Positions 18,390 to 27,639 of a DNA stretch of 64,000 bases are shown piece by piece. This DNA is from Brevibacillus agri (GTDB lineage Bacteria; Bacillota; Bacilli; Brevibacillales; Brevibacillaceae). The position numbers and the translations under genes were made by a program. The notes beneath the pieces were generated by a model. That model saw nothing but the letters and a program-made list of their open reading frames with translations, had not been told where the DNA came from and did no database searches. How positions within the stretch are numbered: position 1 is the first letter of the stretch; each line of letters begins with the position of its first letter. The DNA is taken from positions 788,001-852,000 of the forward strand of contig NZ_CP026363.1 of the NCBI RefSeq assembly GCF_004117055.1, given 5' to 3'.

Positions 18390-18859
18390 ATGAGATACAA
18401 GCTGCTTGCCCTGAGCAGGATCGGTATCCGCTCAAAATCCAGCCGGCGTCAGCGCTCGCGGAGTACGTCCGGGCCAAGCAAGTGTGCGCCCCCAAAATAT
18501 TCGTTACCGGAGAAGCGGAGCGGATCGCGGCGGCCAGGCGGGAGCTGGAACGCGCCAGTCTGGAAAAAATCAGAGTGACGGCATCCGGCGAGCGCAATCT
18601 GGAGATTTTGCCGGAAGGGGTATCCAAAGCAAGCGGACTCGCGGTACTGACAGAAAAGCTGGGAATCGGTCCGGAAGAAATCGTAGCCGTCGGCGACAAC
18701 TACAACGATGCGGAAATGCTGCAATATGCCGGAATGGGCGTGGCGATGGGCAACGCCCCGGACGATGTGAAGCGGCTGGCCCGCTACGTGACCGACACGA
18801 ACGACCAGCACGGCGTGGCCGCTGTCATCCGCAAGTTTTTCACCATACACGATGCATGA
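18390..18859 (+). pseudogene. Cof-type HAD phosphatase gene with an internal deletion and frameshift
   Basis: An ATG at 18390 begins MRYKLLAL, the normal start of a Cof/YidA-like HAD phosphatase, but the catalytic DxDGT loop that should follow is missing. The sequence jumps, in another phase, to EQDRYPLKIQPASALAEYVR from the cap domain and continues through PKIFVTGEAERI, GVSKASGLAVL and GDNYNDAEML (HAD motif IV) to a proper end at 18857. Roughly 100-150 codons are lost. A GTG at 18482 could start the C-terminal piece, which would be inactive. Confidence 0.75.
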
Positions 18860-18879
18860 GGCAGAAAAGGAGGAGTGCA

Positions 18880-19143
18880 ATGGTCCGTTTTAGCGTCGAA
18901 ATTACCGTAAGTGGCGGCCTTCATGCCCGTCCGGCTTCTGTCCTGGTAAACCTGCTCAACCAATACCGCTCGTCAGTCAAAATGATCTACAACGACAAGC
19001 AGGCCAATGGCAAAAGCATTCTCAGCGTCATGGCGCTGGGCGTGAAGACCGGGGACGAGATGACGTTTGAGGTGGAGGGCGTCGACGAACAGGAGGCGGC
19101 AACGGCTCTGCGGTCGTTGTTTGAGCGAAATTTCGCCATCTAG
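18880..19143 (+). CDS. HPr-like phosphocarrier protein encoded with the chitobiose PTS
   Basis: 87 residues from ATG 18880 behind AGGAGG. It has the HPr active-site motif GGLHARPAS with the phospho-His near residue 15, and the regulatory-serine region NGKSILSVMAL near 46. It is clearly different in sequence from the HPr at 57432. Its position as the last gene of the operon suggests a dedicated carrier for this PTS or a signal for the PRD activator. A Crh-like role is unlikely because the histidine is present. Confidence 0.88.
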   Translation: MVRFSVEITVSGGLHARPASVLVNLLNQYRSSVKMIYNDKQANGKSILSVMALGVKTGDEMTFEVEGVDEQEAATALRSLFERNFAI

Positions 19144-19170
19144 TAGCGTTAAAAGTGCAGGAGCAAATCA

Positions 19171-19209
19171 AAAAAGCCAGTGCCCGAACAAATGGGCATT
19201 GGCTTTTCG
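19171..19209. terminator. Bidirectional terminator between the PTS operon and a kinase gene
   Basis: AAAAGCCAGTGCCC (19172-19185) pairs with GGGCATTGGCTTTT (19194-19207), with A- and T-runs at both ends, between convergent genes. Confidence 0.85.
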
Positions 19210-19291
19210 TCATTTTCGGGCAATGCTTCGCATGCGGGTTTGCCAGTGCAGCGCTGGGGACGACAGGGTCCCGACAAAAGGCAGGCAGGCA

Positions 19292-21481
19292 CTAGGCGTT
19301 TTTGCGAAACACGACCATCACCTTGAAGTAATCGCCGTCAATTTCGATGGAGAGGCGGCCGCCTTGCAGCTCGACGATGCTTTTCGCAATCGCGAGTCCG
19401 AGGCCGGAGCCTTCGGTGTTGCGCGATTGGTCGGCACGCTTGAACCGCTCGAAAAGCTCTTGGGCGTCGAAGTCGATTTCGTAGGCAGAGACGTTTTTGA
19501 TCGTCATGATGACTTCTCCCGGCTTTTCGTACAGATCGATCAGGACACGCGTGTTGGGCAAGGAGTATTTCAAGGCGTTGCCAATCAAATTCTCGAAGAC
19601 GCGCCACGTCTTTTTCCCGTCAAGCGGTGCCACGATTTTCGGCTGCTCGACGTTGACGCGGAAGGTGAGGGACGACTGCTCGATCTTTTCGCTGAACTCC
19701 GCGATGGCCTGGTTGAGCAGGGATGCTACGTTCACCTGCTCGATGTGCAGCTCTACAGCTCCGCTGGACATTTTCGCCGCGTCAAACAGGTCGTCGATGA
19801 GCACCCGCAAGCGGGCCGTTTTGCGGTCCAATACATCGACATAGCTTTTGATCTCGTCTGCTGTCAGGTTTTCCCGTTTAAGCAGATCGACATAGTTGAT
19901 AATCGAGGTGAGCGGCGTTTTCAAATCGTGCGATACATTGGTAATCAGCTCCGATTTCATGCGCTCACTCTTCATTTGTTCCTCCATCGCACTCTTTAAT
20001 CCGAGCTTGATGTTGTTGAGCGAGTGAGCGAGATTGGAGAGGTTTCCTTTACGAATCTTTTCAATCGTTGCATCCAAATTTCCGGCTGACATCTCGGAGG
20101 CTCCCAGCATGATGCGGTTCATGAGCCCCAGGCGACGCAGGACGTAAGGGACGACGGTTGCCAGGTAGAACAAGCCGTATAAAAAAGAGAGGGAGAACAA
20201 TTCCTCAGAGGCCTTTACCATGGCGACCAAGCCGAGCGCTACGCTCATGCCAAAGCCAACGGTCAAAATGAACAGCAGGGAGACTTTGAAAAACAGGCTT
20301 CGGTTGGTGTAGCTTTCCCGCAAGAGCACTTTTTGCCGGACGAACAAGCTTCTTTGCCATTGCTCGCGAAGCGATCCCGGGTGCAGGTACATATGCCATG
20401 CTTCCAGAGCTTGTAGCAGCAAATAGGCAGTGAACAGGGAGATGATCCCGAGTGTAAAGAAATGCTCGGCGTCAATCGGCAAGAAGAAAAAGAAAAAGCG
20501 CAAATTGAAAATCAGAGCCAGGTACGCGACCCCAATCGGGAGCAGCATGATAATCCGAATATCGAGCGGGATGCGCCGGAACAGTGCCAGGCTTTTGACG
20601 ACAATCGGCTGTGCGGCGGCGCGGCTTAGCTTCAAATACCAGAGCAGCAGCGCAGTCACGAGCAGCGTCACCGTGAGCAGGGCGCATTCTCCGAGCAGCC
20701 GCTCCCGTTTGGAATCGAAATAGACGGCATCGGCATGAATCTGGCTGTAGCCTTCCGGGCTTTTCGGAACGTAAAAGATTCCGCTCCATTGACTCAATTG
20801 ATAAGTACGGTTGATATCGGCAAACTCTCCGTATTTCTGATAGGAGTTTTCCGGAAAACGAATTGCATAGCGGGCGTTTTTACTCACTTCTGTTTCGGAA
20901 GGCTCGTGGGACATGTTGGTGTACACTTTGCCCGTCTTGTTGTCTCTGACATAGTATTTGAATGAGCCGGTTCGCAGCGCAAGGCTGTTTTTTCGCTCTT
21001 CGTACTCGGCGTCCTTTTCCGCGACCATCTGTTGGAACTGTCGATCCCAGTTGGCCGTTTCTTTCTCGAGCGCCTTTTTCAGCCTGGCTGCTTGTTCAGT
21101 CGCGAGCCTGTCAAGCTCCTTCGTATCGGAGGCGTTTCTGGCGTTCTCGATCTCGTGGGCGTATTCACTTTCCAGTCTTTCCCTGACTTCCCGCAAGGCA
21201 TCCTCGCGCTCGCGCTGGAATTGCTCCACTGTCGCTTTGCCCAGCTTTTCTTCCGGTGTTTTGCGCTCGTAGCCGGCGAAGTCTACATGAACATCTTTCA
21301 CCAGCTCTACGAACAGCCTGACTTCGCTGTTGAAGTTCTCGCTCTGGAAGTAGGAGTCTTTTTGCAAATACTCGCGGTTTTGGTAAACGTCTGCTGCGGT
21401 CAGCATCAGCAGCGAGAGGCTGACTACCAGGGCGAACAGGGCAGGCAGCGTAAAGCGGCTATTTTTCGATTTTGTATCCAA
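19292..21481 (-). CDS. Large sensor histidine kinase with an extracytoplasmic coiled-coil domain
   Basis: 729 residues. The likely start is TTG 21481, overlapping the regulator gene, with AGGTGG nine bases away. After a first membrane helix (12-30) comes an extracellular region of about 220 residues, highly charged and heptad-like between 75 and 175. Five or six membrane helices follow (near 265-430), then HAMP-like sequence and the kinase core: VSHDLKTPLTSI (His box), LIGNALKYSLP (N box) and GSGLGLAIAKSIVELQGG (G2). It pairs with the OmpR-type regulator upstream. The signal is unknown; the arrangement suggests sensing of the envelope. Confidence 0.9.
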   Translation of the reverse strand: MDTKSKNSRFTLPALFALVVSLSLLMLTAADVYQNREYLQKDSYFQSENFNSEVRLFVELVKDVHVDFAGYERKTPEEKLGKATVEQFQREREDALREVRERLESEYAHEIENARNASDTKELDRLATEQAARLKKALEKETANWDRQFQQMVAEKDAEYEERKNSLALRTGSFKYYVRDNKTGKVYTNMSHEPSETEVSKNARYAIRFPENSYQKYGEFADINRTYQLSQWSGIFYVPKSPEGYSQIHADAVYFDSKRERLLGECALLTVTLLVTALLLWYLKLSRAAAQPIVVKSLALFRRIPLDIRIIMLLPIGVAYLALIFNLRFFFFFLPIDAEHFFTLGIISLFTAYLLLQALEAWHMYLHPGSLREQWQRSLFVRQKVLLRESYTNRSLFFKVSLLFILTVGFGMSVALGLVAMVKASEELFSLSFLYGLFYLATVVPYVLRRLGLMNRIMLGASEMSAGNLDATIEKIRKGNLSNLAHSLNNIKLGLKSAMEEQMKSERMKSELITNVSHDLKTPLTSIINYVDLLKRENLTADEIKSYVDVLDRKTARLRVLIDDLFDAAKMSSGAVELHIEQVNVASLLNQAIAEFSEKIEQSSLTFRVNVEQPKIVAPLDGKKTWRVFENLIGNALKYSLPNTRVLIDLYEKPGEVIMTIKNVSAYEIDFDAQELFERFKRADQSRNTEGSGLGLAIAKSIVELQGGRLSIEIDGDYFKVMVVFRKNA

Positions 21482-22151
21482 TTCCCCATACCACCTTCAA
21501 ATATTTCGGTTCCTTCGGGTTGATCTCGATCTTTTCCCGAATGCGTCGGACGTGGACGGCAACGGTGTTTTCCGCGTTCAAATACGGTTCGCGCCAGACG
21601 CGCTCGTAAATTTCCTCGATGGAAAAGACCCGGCCCTTGTTTTCCATCAACAGCTCCAAAATTTTGTACTCCGTAGCTGTCAGCCGCACCTCGTTGCCGT
21701 CGACAGTGACGGTTTTCGTGCTTTTGTTCAACGACAAGCCGCGGACCTGGATTTCATCCTCGGTCGTTTTGTAGTTGCCGAGGTTGGTGTAGCGCCGCAG
21801 TTGGGATTTGACCCGGGCCACCAGCTCCAGCGGATGAAAAGGCTTGGTCACATAGTCGTCGGCTCCGATGTTCAAGCCCAAAATTTTGTCCGTATCCTCC
21901 GATTTGGCAGAAAGCATGATGATCGGGATGTTTTTGTCCTGGCGGATTTTAAACGTAGCCGTAATCCCGTCCATTTGCGGCATCATGATGTCCAAAATAA
22001 TGAGGTGAATTTCTTCCCGCTCCAAAACGTCCAATGCTTCCACGCCATTGCTTGCTTTATGCACGACTAACGATTCGTTTTTCAAGTAAATTTCGATTGC
22101 GTCTCGGATCTCTTCCTCGTCGTCGACTACGAGGACGTGATAAGTCGTCAT
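21459..22151 (-). CDS. Two-component response regulator, OmpR/PhoB family
   Basis: About 230 residues from ATG 22151 (AAGGTGGG upstream; a GTG/ATG farther up has no site). Receiver with VDDEEE, the phospho-acceptor Asp in LIILDIMMPQMDG and the Lys in DYVTKPF, then a winged-helix C-terminal domain (LTATEYKILELLMENKGRVF to VWGIGYKIEK). Overlaps the kinase gene, so the two are co-translated. Confidence 0.92.
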   Translation of the reverse strand: MTTYHVLVVDDEEEIRDAIEIYLKNESLVVHKASNGVEALDVLEREEIHLIILDIMMPQMDGITATFKIRQDKNIPIIMLSAKSEDTDKILGLNIGADDYVTKPFHPLELVARVKSQLRRYTNLGNYKTTEDEIQVRGLSLNKSTKTVTVDGNEVRLTATEYKILELLMENKGRVFSIEEIYERVWREPYLNAENTVAVHVRRIREKIEINPKEPKYLKVVWGIGYKIEK

Positions 22152-22304
22152 TGTTTTCCCACCTTGTGAATGCATTCATGGTTCTATCTTAACGCCCAGG
22201 TTTGACAAAACAGCATAGAAATCTCTTACAAATTTCTTAATATACGCCCGAGATAGGATCTGGCCCGAAAATAAGGTAAGATGTGAGGAAGTCAAAACGA
22301 GAAA

Positions 22305-22928
22305 ATGGTGATGGCCTTGCTGGAATGGACCGGGGAGAGGATTATCCCCAAGCTGCTGAAGCCGACGAATGGCATGCTGCTGGAACATATTGCCCGCTAT
22401 TATTTTGCCACGCCGTATATCAAAGGTAGAGTGCTCGATATCGCCTGCGGTACGGGTTACGGCTGCCACATGGTGGCAAAGGATCGAAAGCGGGAGCTGA
22501 CCGAGCTGATCGGCGTCGACAACGATGACGACACGATCACTTATGCGAAGCGGGAATACCATCATCAAAAGATTACGTATCAAAAGGGCGATGCCCTCGA
22601 TCCGTTGCTCCCGGAGAAGCTGGGCTTGTTTGATACCATTTTGAGCTTTGAAACGATTGAGCACGTCGCCGACGACCTGCTGTTCATGAACAACCTGTAC
22701 CGCATGCTGAAGCCGGGCGGAACGCTGGTCTTGTCCAGTCCGTTTGGCAGAGGGAGAGGCATGCAGACGAGCGAGCCTTTTCATGTGCATCAATTGACCC
22801 CCGCCGAGTTTGAGGAGCTGTTCGTCCGGTTTTCGCAGGTGGAGATTTACTACCAGCGAGGGCCGACGTTTGAAAAGCCTCGTGACGGCGTGCGTTATTT
22901 TATCGGGATGGCGGTTTGTACGAAATAA
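22305..22928 (+). CDS. SAM-dependent methyltransferase, class I
   Basis: 207 residues; start ATG 22305 or 22311, no strong ribosome site. Motif I VLDIACGTGYGCHMV (near 43) and the acidic residue in IGVDNDDD bind S-adenosylmethionine. FETIEHVADDLLFMNNLYRM and LKPGGTLVLSSPFGRG are further typical class I segments (Methyltransf_11-like). The substrate cannot be told. Monocistronic or read into the helicase gene 27 bases downstream. Confidence 0.82.
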   Translation: MVMALLEWTGERIIPKLLKPTNGMLLEHIARYYFATPYIKGRVLDIACGTGYGCHMVAKDRKRELTELIGVDNDDDTITYAKREYHHQKITYQKGDALDPLLPEKLGLFDTILSFETIEHVADDLLFMNNLYRMLKPGGTLVLSSPFGRGRGMQTSEPFHVHQLTPAEFEELFVRFSQVEIYYQRGPTFEKPRDGVRYFIGMAVCTK

Positions 22929-22955
22929 TCCTGTATGGTTTTGGATACGTAATGA

Positions 22956-24578
22956 ATGGAGATGGCGAAACTGGCTGATTTTTTGAGATTGGGCATACGA
23001 AAAGAATGGATAGACGCTCTGCAGGCGAACGGGATTGCGGAACCGACTCCGATCCAGGAAAAAGCAATTCCTGTCCTCATGACAGGCAAAGATGCGATTT
23101 CCCAGGCACAGACGGGGACGGGCAAAACGCTTGCTTTTCTCCTGCCGATTTTGGAGAAAGTCGATCCCGAGACAAACGACGTTCAGGCGCTGATCCTCAC
23201 GCCTACGCGGGAGCTTGCGCTGCAAATTACGGCAGAGGTGCAAAAGCTGACGGCGGCCGTGGACGAGGTGCATGTGCTTGCCGTATATGGCGGACAAGAC
23301 GTCGATCGGCAACTGCGCAAGCTGGCGGGCAAAAAACAGGTCGTGATCGCTACTCCCGGCAGGTTGCTGGACCATATAAGAAGAGGAACGATTGATTTGT
23401 CGACCGTTTCCATGCTCGTGCTGGATGAGGCGGACCAGATGCTGCACATGGGCTTTTTGCCCGAGGTGGAGGACATTCTCGCGCAGACGCCTGCTGATCG
23501 GCAAACCATGCTGTTTTCCGCGACGATGACGCCACAGGTGCGTGCGCTGGCCAAGCGGTTCATGCAAAACCCGGAGGATATTCACGTGCAAGGCAAGCGG
23601 ATCACGCTGGAGGATATCCGGCAGATCGTCGTGGAGACAACGGACCGGGCGAAGCAGTCTACCTTGCGCAGCTTGCTTGACGAGGAACGCCCGTTTTTGG
23701 CAGTGATCTTTTGCCGGACCAAGCGCAGGGCAAGCACGCTGAACGCCGCACTGCAAGGGTTCGGCTATATTTCTGACGAACTGCACGGCGATTTGTCACA
23801 AGCGAAGCGCGAGGACGTGATGAAGCGTTTCCGCGAAGCCAGAATCCAGTTTCTCGTCGCAACGGACGTGGCGGCTCGCGGACTTGACGTCGAGGGAGTC
23901 ACACACGTATTCAACTACGACATCCCAGAGGACGTAGACAGCTATATTCACCGCATCGGCAGAACGGGCCGGGCCAAGGAGAAGGGCGTGGCCTACACAT
24001 TGGTGGCGGCGAAGGATCGGGCGCAGCTCGCAGAGATTGAAAAAGGGATCGCCAAGACTTTGGAGCGGCGTGCGAGTGAGCGGACGGCGGATTTCGGGGA
24101 GCACGAGGAGCGTAAGCAGCAAAAGAGGCAGCAAAAGAAGCAGCATAAGGGGCAGGAGAGCGCAGGCAGAGGCGAGCATCGCGGGGGCAGGTCGGCCAGA
24201 GCTGGGGACGGGGATCGTGGCGGCAAACCAGCCCGAGCTGGGGACGAGCATCGTAGTGGCAGGCAAGCCCGGGCTGAGGACGAGCATCGTGCGAGCAGAC
24301 CAGCCAAAGCTGAGACTAAGCAACAGGCCAGCCAAGGGAAGCGAGGGAACGGAAAACGCGGGCGGCACGGTGACGATCGCCAGCAGCAAGGCGCTCGCAT
24401 GACCAAACCGGATCGGGATGACCAGCGCAAAGCAGGGCGTGCGACGAAACAAGGGCAGAGCAGCGAGCGGGCAGCAGGCGGAAGCGCACGTTTTGAAGGC
24501 AAAAAAACATCAGGAAAACGGCCAGGCCCGGCGCCAGTAAAACGCGGCAGCACCGCTCGAAGGGCCAAGAAGCGCTGA
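22956..24578 (+). CDS. DEAD-box RNA helicase with a long basic repeat tail
   Basis: 540 residues. Complete DEAD-box core: Q motif ([10 protein letters not shown]), AQTGTGKT (near 50), [12 protein letters not shown] in [21 protein letters not shown]. The final 170 residues are low complexity and very rich in Arg, Lys, Gln and Gly, and include a run of 12-residue units of the type [12 protein letters not shown]. Such tails bind RNA non-specifically in the cold-shock and RNA-decay helicases of Bacilli (CshB and relatives). Starts at ATG 22956 or 22962; no strong ribosome site. A second, different helicase is at 45907. Confidence 0.9.
   Translation: MEMAKLADFLRLGIRKEWIDALQANGIAEPTPIQEKAIPVLMTGKDAISQAQTGTGKTLAFLLPILEKVDPETNDVQALILTPTRELALQITAEVQKLTAAVDEVHVLAVYGGQDVDRQLRKLAGKKQVVIATPGRLLDHIRRGTIDLSTVSMLVLDEADQMLHMGFLPEVEDILAQTPADRQTMLFSATMTPQVRALAKRFMQNPEDIHVQGKRITLEDIRQIVVETTDRAKQSTLRSLLDEERPFLAVIFCRTKRRASTLNAALQGFGYISDELHGDLSQAKREDVMKRFREARIQFLVATDVAARGLDVEGVTHVFNYDIPEDVDSYIHRIGRTGRAKEKGVAYTLVAAKDRAQLAEIEKGIAKTLERRASERTADFGEHEERKQQKRQQKKQHKGQESAGRGEHRGGRSARAGDGDRGGKPARAGDEHRSGRQARAEDEHRASRPAKAETKQQASQGKRGNGKRGRHGDDRQQQGARMTKPDRDDQRKAGRATKQGQSSERAAGGSARFEGKKTSGKRPGPAPVKRGSTARRAKKR
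24175..24320 (+). repeat. In-frame 36-bp tandem repeats in the helicase tail
   Basis: Roughly four imperfect units, each encoding about 12 residues ([48 protein letters not shown]). The unit length keeps the frame, so copy number could vary between strains without breaking the protein. Confidence 0.7.
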
Positions 24579-24599
24579 GTGAAGCAAAGCGGGGAAAAA

Positions 24600-24643
24600 G
24601 AAAGACCGTTCCGGCCGTGAGACAGGCAGGAACGGTCTTTTGT
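24600..24643. terminator. Bidirectional terminator between convergent genes
   Basis: AAAGACCGTTCC (24601-24612) pairs with GGAACGGTCTTT (24629-24640), with T-rich sequence on both strands. Serves the helicase gene and the ALDH-DUF779 operon. Confidence 0.85.
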
Positions 24644-24650
24644 TGTGCAT

Positions 24651-24992
24651 TTAGCTGTCAGGAAAGACGCGCGAACGCGTAAGGAAGCGCACTCCTTCTG
24701 GCCCCTCAAGCGAGAACATGCCGCCGCGGCCTTCGACTACATCAATAATGAGCTGGGTATGCTTCCAATACTCGTACTGTGCTTTGCCCATGTAAAACGG
24801 GCAGCCGCCGATCTCACCCAAGAGCACATCCTGATCGCCGACGAGAAACTCGCCGAGCGGGTAGCACATGGGAGAGCTGCCGTCGCAGCAGCCCCCTGAC
24901 TGGTGAAACATCAAGTCGCCATGCTTGGCGCGCAGCCGTTCGATCAACTGCAGGGCAGCATCGGTAGCGAGCACTTTCTCAGGCTGGCTCAT
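24651..24992 (-). CDS. DUF779 family protein
   Basis: 113 residues from ATG 24992. Signature FHQSGGCCDGSSPMCYP with clustered cysteines and GCPFYMGKAQYEYWKHTQLI, as in DUF779 proteins that are habitually encoded after acetaldehyde or aliphatic aldehyde dehydrogenases. Biochemical function unknown; the cysteines suggest metal binding or help to the dehydrogenase. Separated from the ALDH gene by three bases, so certainly co-transcribed. Confidence 0.88.
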   Translation of the reverse strand: MSQPEKVLATDAALQLIERLRAKHGDLMFHQSGGCCDGSSPMCYPLGEFLVGDQDVLLGEIGGCPFYMGKAQYEYWKHTQLIIDVVEGRGGMFSLEGPEGVRFLTRSRVFPDS

Positions 24993-24995
24993 CGA

Positions 24996-26516
24996 TCAAA
25001 AGAAGCCCAGTGCCTGGTCGCTGTAGCTGACCAGCAGGTTTTTGGTTTGCTGATAGTGAGAGAGCATCATTTTGTGTGTTTCGCGACCGATACCGGACAT
25101 TTTGTATCCGCCGAACGCAGCGTGCGCAGGGTAAGCGTGGTAGCAGTTGGTCCATACGCGGCCAGCCTGGATTTCGCGGCCCATGCGGTAGGCAGTGTTC
25201 ATATCGCGTGTCCATACGCCGGAGCCGAGACCGTACAAGGTGTCGTTGGCGATGGAGAGCGCTTCTTCCGTGTCTTTGAAGGTCGTCACGGAGACTACCG
25301 GACCAAAGATTTCTTCCTGGAAGATGCGCATTTTGTTGTGGCCCTTGAACACGGTCGGCTGGATGTAGTAGCCGCCTTCGAGATCGCCCTCAAGCTGCGC
25401 ACGCGCGCCGCCGATCAGGCAATCTGCGCCTTCCTGCTTGCCGATGTCGAGGTAGGAGAGAATTTTTTCCACTTGCTCCAGGGAAGCTTGGGCGCCGATC
25501 ATTGTTTCTGTATCGAGCGGGTTGCCCTGCTTGATGCTGGCAACGCGTTTCAGGGCGCGCTCCATGAATTGATCGTAAATGCTTTCGTGAATGAGGGCGC
25601 GGGACGGGCACGTGCAAACCTCGCCCTGGTTGAGCGCAAACAGCACGAAGCCTTCGATGGCTTTGTTGAGGAACGCGTCGTCTTTTGCACACACATCCGG
25701 GAAGAAGATGTTCGGAGATTTTCCGCCCAGCTCCAGCGTCACCGGAATGATGTTTTGGGAAGCGTATTGCATGATGAGACGTCCGGTTGTCGTCTCACCC
25801 GTAAAGGCGATTTTGGCGATGCGGTTGCTCGATGCCAGCGGTTTACCCGCTTCCAGACCGAAGCCGTTTACGACGTTGACGACGCCTGGAGGCAGCAAGT
25901 CGCCAATCAGCTCCATCAGCACCATGATCGAAGCAGGTGTTTGCTCGGCAGGCTTGAGCACGACGCAGTTTCCTGCGGCCAGGGCCGGGGCCAGCTTCCA
26001 CGTCGCCATCAGGAGCGGGAAGTTCCACGGAATGATCTGTCCGACGACTCCGAGCGGCTCATGGAAGTGATAAGCAACCGTGTCGTTGTCGATCTCAGCG
26101 AGAGAGCTTTCTTGTGCGCGGATAGCTCCGGCGAAGTAACGGAAATGGTCGATAGCGAGCGGAATGTCAGCAGCCAGCGTCTCGCGGACGGGCTTGCCGT
26201 TTTCCCATGTCTCGGCAGTCGCTAAAAGCTCCAGGTTGGCTTCCATGCGGTCTGCGATTTTCAGGAGGATGTTGGAGCGTTGTGTAACCGAGGTGCGTCC
26301 CCAAGCAGCTTTTGCCTCGTGGGCGGCGTCCAGTGCGAGCTCGATGTCTTCTGCCGTCGAACGGGCAACCTCGCAAAAGACCTTGCCGTTTACAGGAGAG
26401 ACGTTTTCAAAATATTCACCCTTCACTGGCGGTACCCAATTGCCACCAATGTAGTTGTCGTAGCGAGTCTTGAAAGTCACCTTGGATCCGGCTTGGCCGG
26501 GTTGAGCATAGATCAT
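24996..26516 (-). CDS. NAD-dependent aldehyde dehydrogenase (acetaldehyde DH / AcoD-like)
   Basis: 506 residues. ATG 26516 is chosen for GGAGG eight bases upstream; the open frame runs further but without a site. The catalytic Cys is in [14 protein letters not shown] (near 300), the general base Glu in LELGGKSPN, and [20 protein letters not shown] lines the cofactor channel. It oxidises acetaldehyde or a similar small aldehyde to the acid in the cytoplasm. Followed by DUF779. A sigma-54 promoter with paired activator sites lies upstream, so control by an AcoR-type activator is likely. Confidence 0.92.
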   Translation of the reverse strand: MIYAQPGQAGSKVTFKTRYDNYIGGNWVPPVKGEYFENVSPVNGKVFCEVARSTAEDIELALDAAHEAKAAWGRTSVTQRSNILLKIADRMEANLELLATAETWENGKPVRETLAADIPLAIDHFRYFAGAIRAQESSLAEIDNDTVAYHFHEPLGVVGQIIPWNFPLLMATWKLAPALAAGNCVVLKPAEQTPASIMVLMELIGDLLPPGVVNVVNGFGLEAGKPLASSNRIAKIAFTGETTTGRLIMQYASQNIIPVTLELGGKSPNIFFPDVCAKDDAFLNKAIEGFVLFALNQGEVCTCPSRALIHESIYDQFMERALKRVASIKQGNPLDTETMIGAQASLEQVEKILSYLDIGKQEGADCLIGGARAQLEGDLEGGYYIQPTVFKGHNKMRIFQEEIFGPVVSVTTFKDTEEALSIANDTLYGLGSGVWTRDMNTAYRMGREIQAGRVWTNCYHAYPAHAAFGGYKMSGIGRETHKMMLSHYQQTKNLLVSYSDQALGFF

Positions 26517-26564
26517 GCGAGCGCCTCCTCTTATATCACCTTTTTCTTTACAACCTTCTCTAAA

Positions 26565-26580
26565 AGCAAATCCTGTACCA
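26565..26580 (-). promoter_or_regulatory. Sigma-54 promoter of the ALDH-DUF779 operon
   Basis: Minus strand TGGTACAGGATTTGCT. GG and GC sit at -24/-12 spacing and TTGCT is perfect; one change from TGGCAC. It is about 50 bases upstream of the ALDH start. Confidence 0.8.
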
Positions 26581-26633
26581 AACGCCGGAAGGCTTGAAAT
26601 GACAGCGTTTTCGCAGACGAAACACGCCAAAAA

Positions 26634-26672
26634 TGTTCCAAAATGGAGCAGGCATTGTTCCGTTTTGGGACA
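26634..26672 (-). promoter_or_regulatory. Two tandem activator half-palindromes (TGTTCC-N5-GGRRCA)
   Basis: TGTTCCAAAATGGAGCA (26634-26650) and TGTTCCGTTTTGGGACA (26656-26672) are near-palindromes of one design, with centres 22 bases apart and 55-100 bases upstream of the sigma-54 promoter. They are best explained as binding sites for a sigma-54 enhancer-binding protein, probably the AcoR-like protein at 29030. Confidence 0.7.
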
Positions 26673-26740
26673 GTTTGCAATAATTTTGGGAGCATCTGAC
26701 AAATATCTGCTTTTTGCGCGAGGCTTCGCAGTAATCGCCT

Positions 26741-27205
26741 ATTGAAAGCCTACGGTTTTCAGCGTGGGAGGAAAGACGGCTTTGCCCGAACACCCCTCAT
26801 AGGATGGGCAGGGCAAACACACAGGACCTGTGCGAGTGCTTTTCTTTTTATTTGGCTCTGTTGAATTTTAATGTTGTTTTAAATGCAAAAAAATAAACTG
26901 ATTTTTCTGAGCTGAATTCCGCTTTCAAATGACTAAAGAACGGAATGACCTACAAAGGTAGTTCCATGCGTTAAGCTAACCAGTGAGGCAAGTCATGCAG
27001 CTTATGGCAAACGAGTCGATCCATGTAAAGCCGTTGTCTAACCGTCCATTTTCTCGTAAACGCTATATAAAAAGGCTAACGTTAGACTCTTGTCCTTTCG
27101 CCACTGACTAGTCCCGGACCAATCAACTTACTATTCTTCATAGGAGAAAAGGGGGGACAAGGGACGGAATGAATAGTTTTCCCAACCGAATATGCTTTTC
27201 TATAA
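26741..27205. other. IS debris between the ALDH promoter and the AT-rich island
   Basis: 26750-26830 resembles the hairpin end of an IS200/IS605-type element (GCCTACGGTTTTCAGCGTGG). 26895-26975 matches, inverted, the IS4-type 3' end at 3528-3590. On the minus strand just upstream (about 27040-26974) a frame ends in RQRLYMDRLVCHKLHDLPHW, possibly a transposase C-terminus. No intact gene. Confidence 0.5.
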
Positions 27206-27206
27206 A

Positions 27207-27236
27207 GAAAAAAACGGAATCGCGTACAGGATTCCG
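27207..27236 (-). terminator. Terminator of the 91-aa membrane protein gene
   Basis: On the minus strand CGGAATC pairs with GATTCCG (27215-27236), followed by a T-run (27207-27214). Confidence 0.75.
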
Positions 27237-27255
27237 AATGATTTGTTCTATATAC

Positions 27256-27528
27256 TTAGGGCTCGATTTTCTTCTTTAGGATGTTAATCTGTTTAGATTC
27301 TTTCGGATTATCTATGTAGTAGATCTCCTGAGCACCTGCGTTATAGATCCATAGGTCACCTTGAGCAGTAGTCGTGACGTGGACTAATCCACTCCCGTTC
27401 TCATCCCTAAAAAAGACCCTGTAGTCCTGTAGAGATTCACTTGTTTGTGCCGTAGAAATTATTGCCCAAGTTAAAGACCCAGCAACAAAAGCCGAGACGA
27501 TCAACAAAACTCCTTGCAACTTAGACAT
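27256..27528 (-). CDS. Small membrane-anchored or secreted protein, unknown function, 90 aa
   Basis: ATG 27528 is chosen for AAGGAGG at a good distance. It begins MSKLQGVLLIVSAFVAGSLT, one hydrophobic helix. The rest is a small polar domain with several aromatic residues (DYRVFFRDENGSGLVHVTTT, GDLWIYNAG). No family recognised. AT-rich codons like the rest of this island. Confidence 0.6.
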   Translation of the reverse strand: MSKLQGVLLIVSAFVAGSLTWAIISTAQTSESLQDYRVFFRDENGSGLVHVTTTAQGDLWIYNAGAQEIYYIDNPKESKQINILKKKIEP

Positions 27529-27639
27529 AAACAGCCTCCTTCGTATAGAGCAAGTCATTCATTCAAAACAGAAGCAAAAGGATTTATACAAAAAATTAAA
27601 GAAGAGTAACATTATGCTACTCTTCCATATAATTGTATA

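Noticed and set aside
22176-23786. 536-codon minus-strand frame opposite the methyltransferase and helicase genes
   Set aside because: Antisense to two genes with full sets of family motifs; its own translation is Arg/His-rich and shows no domain.
24175-24320. Possible CRISPR-like repeats
   Set aside because: Regular in-frame 36-bp units without spacers, inside a coding tail; no cas genes.
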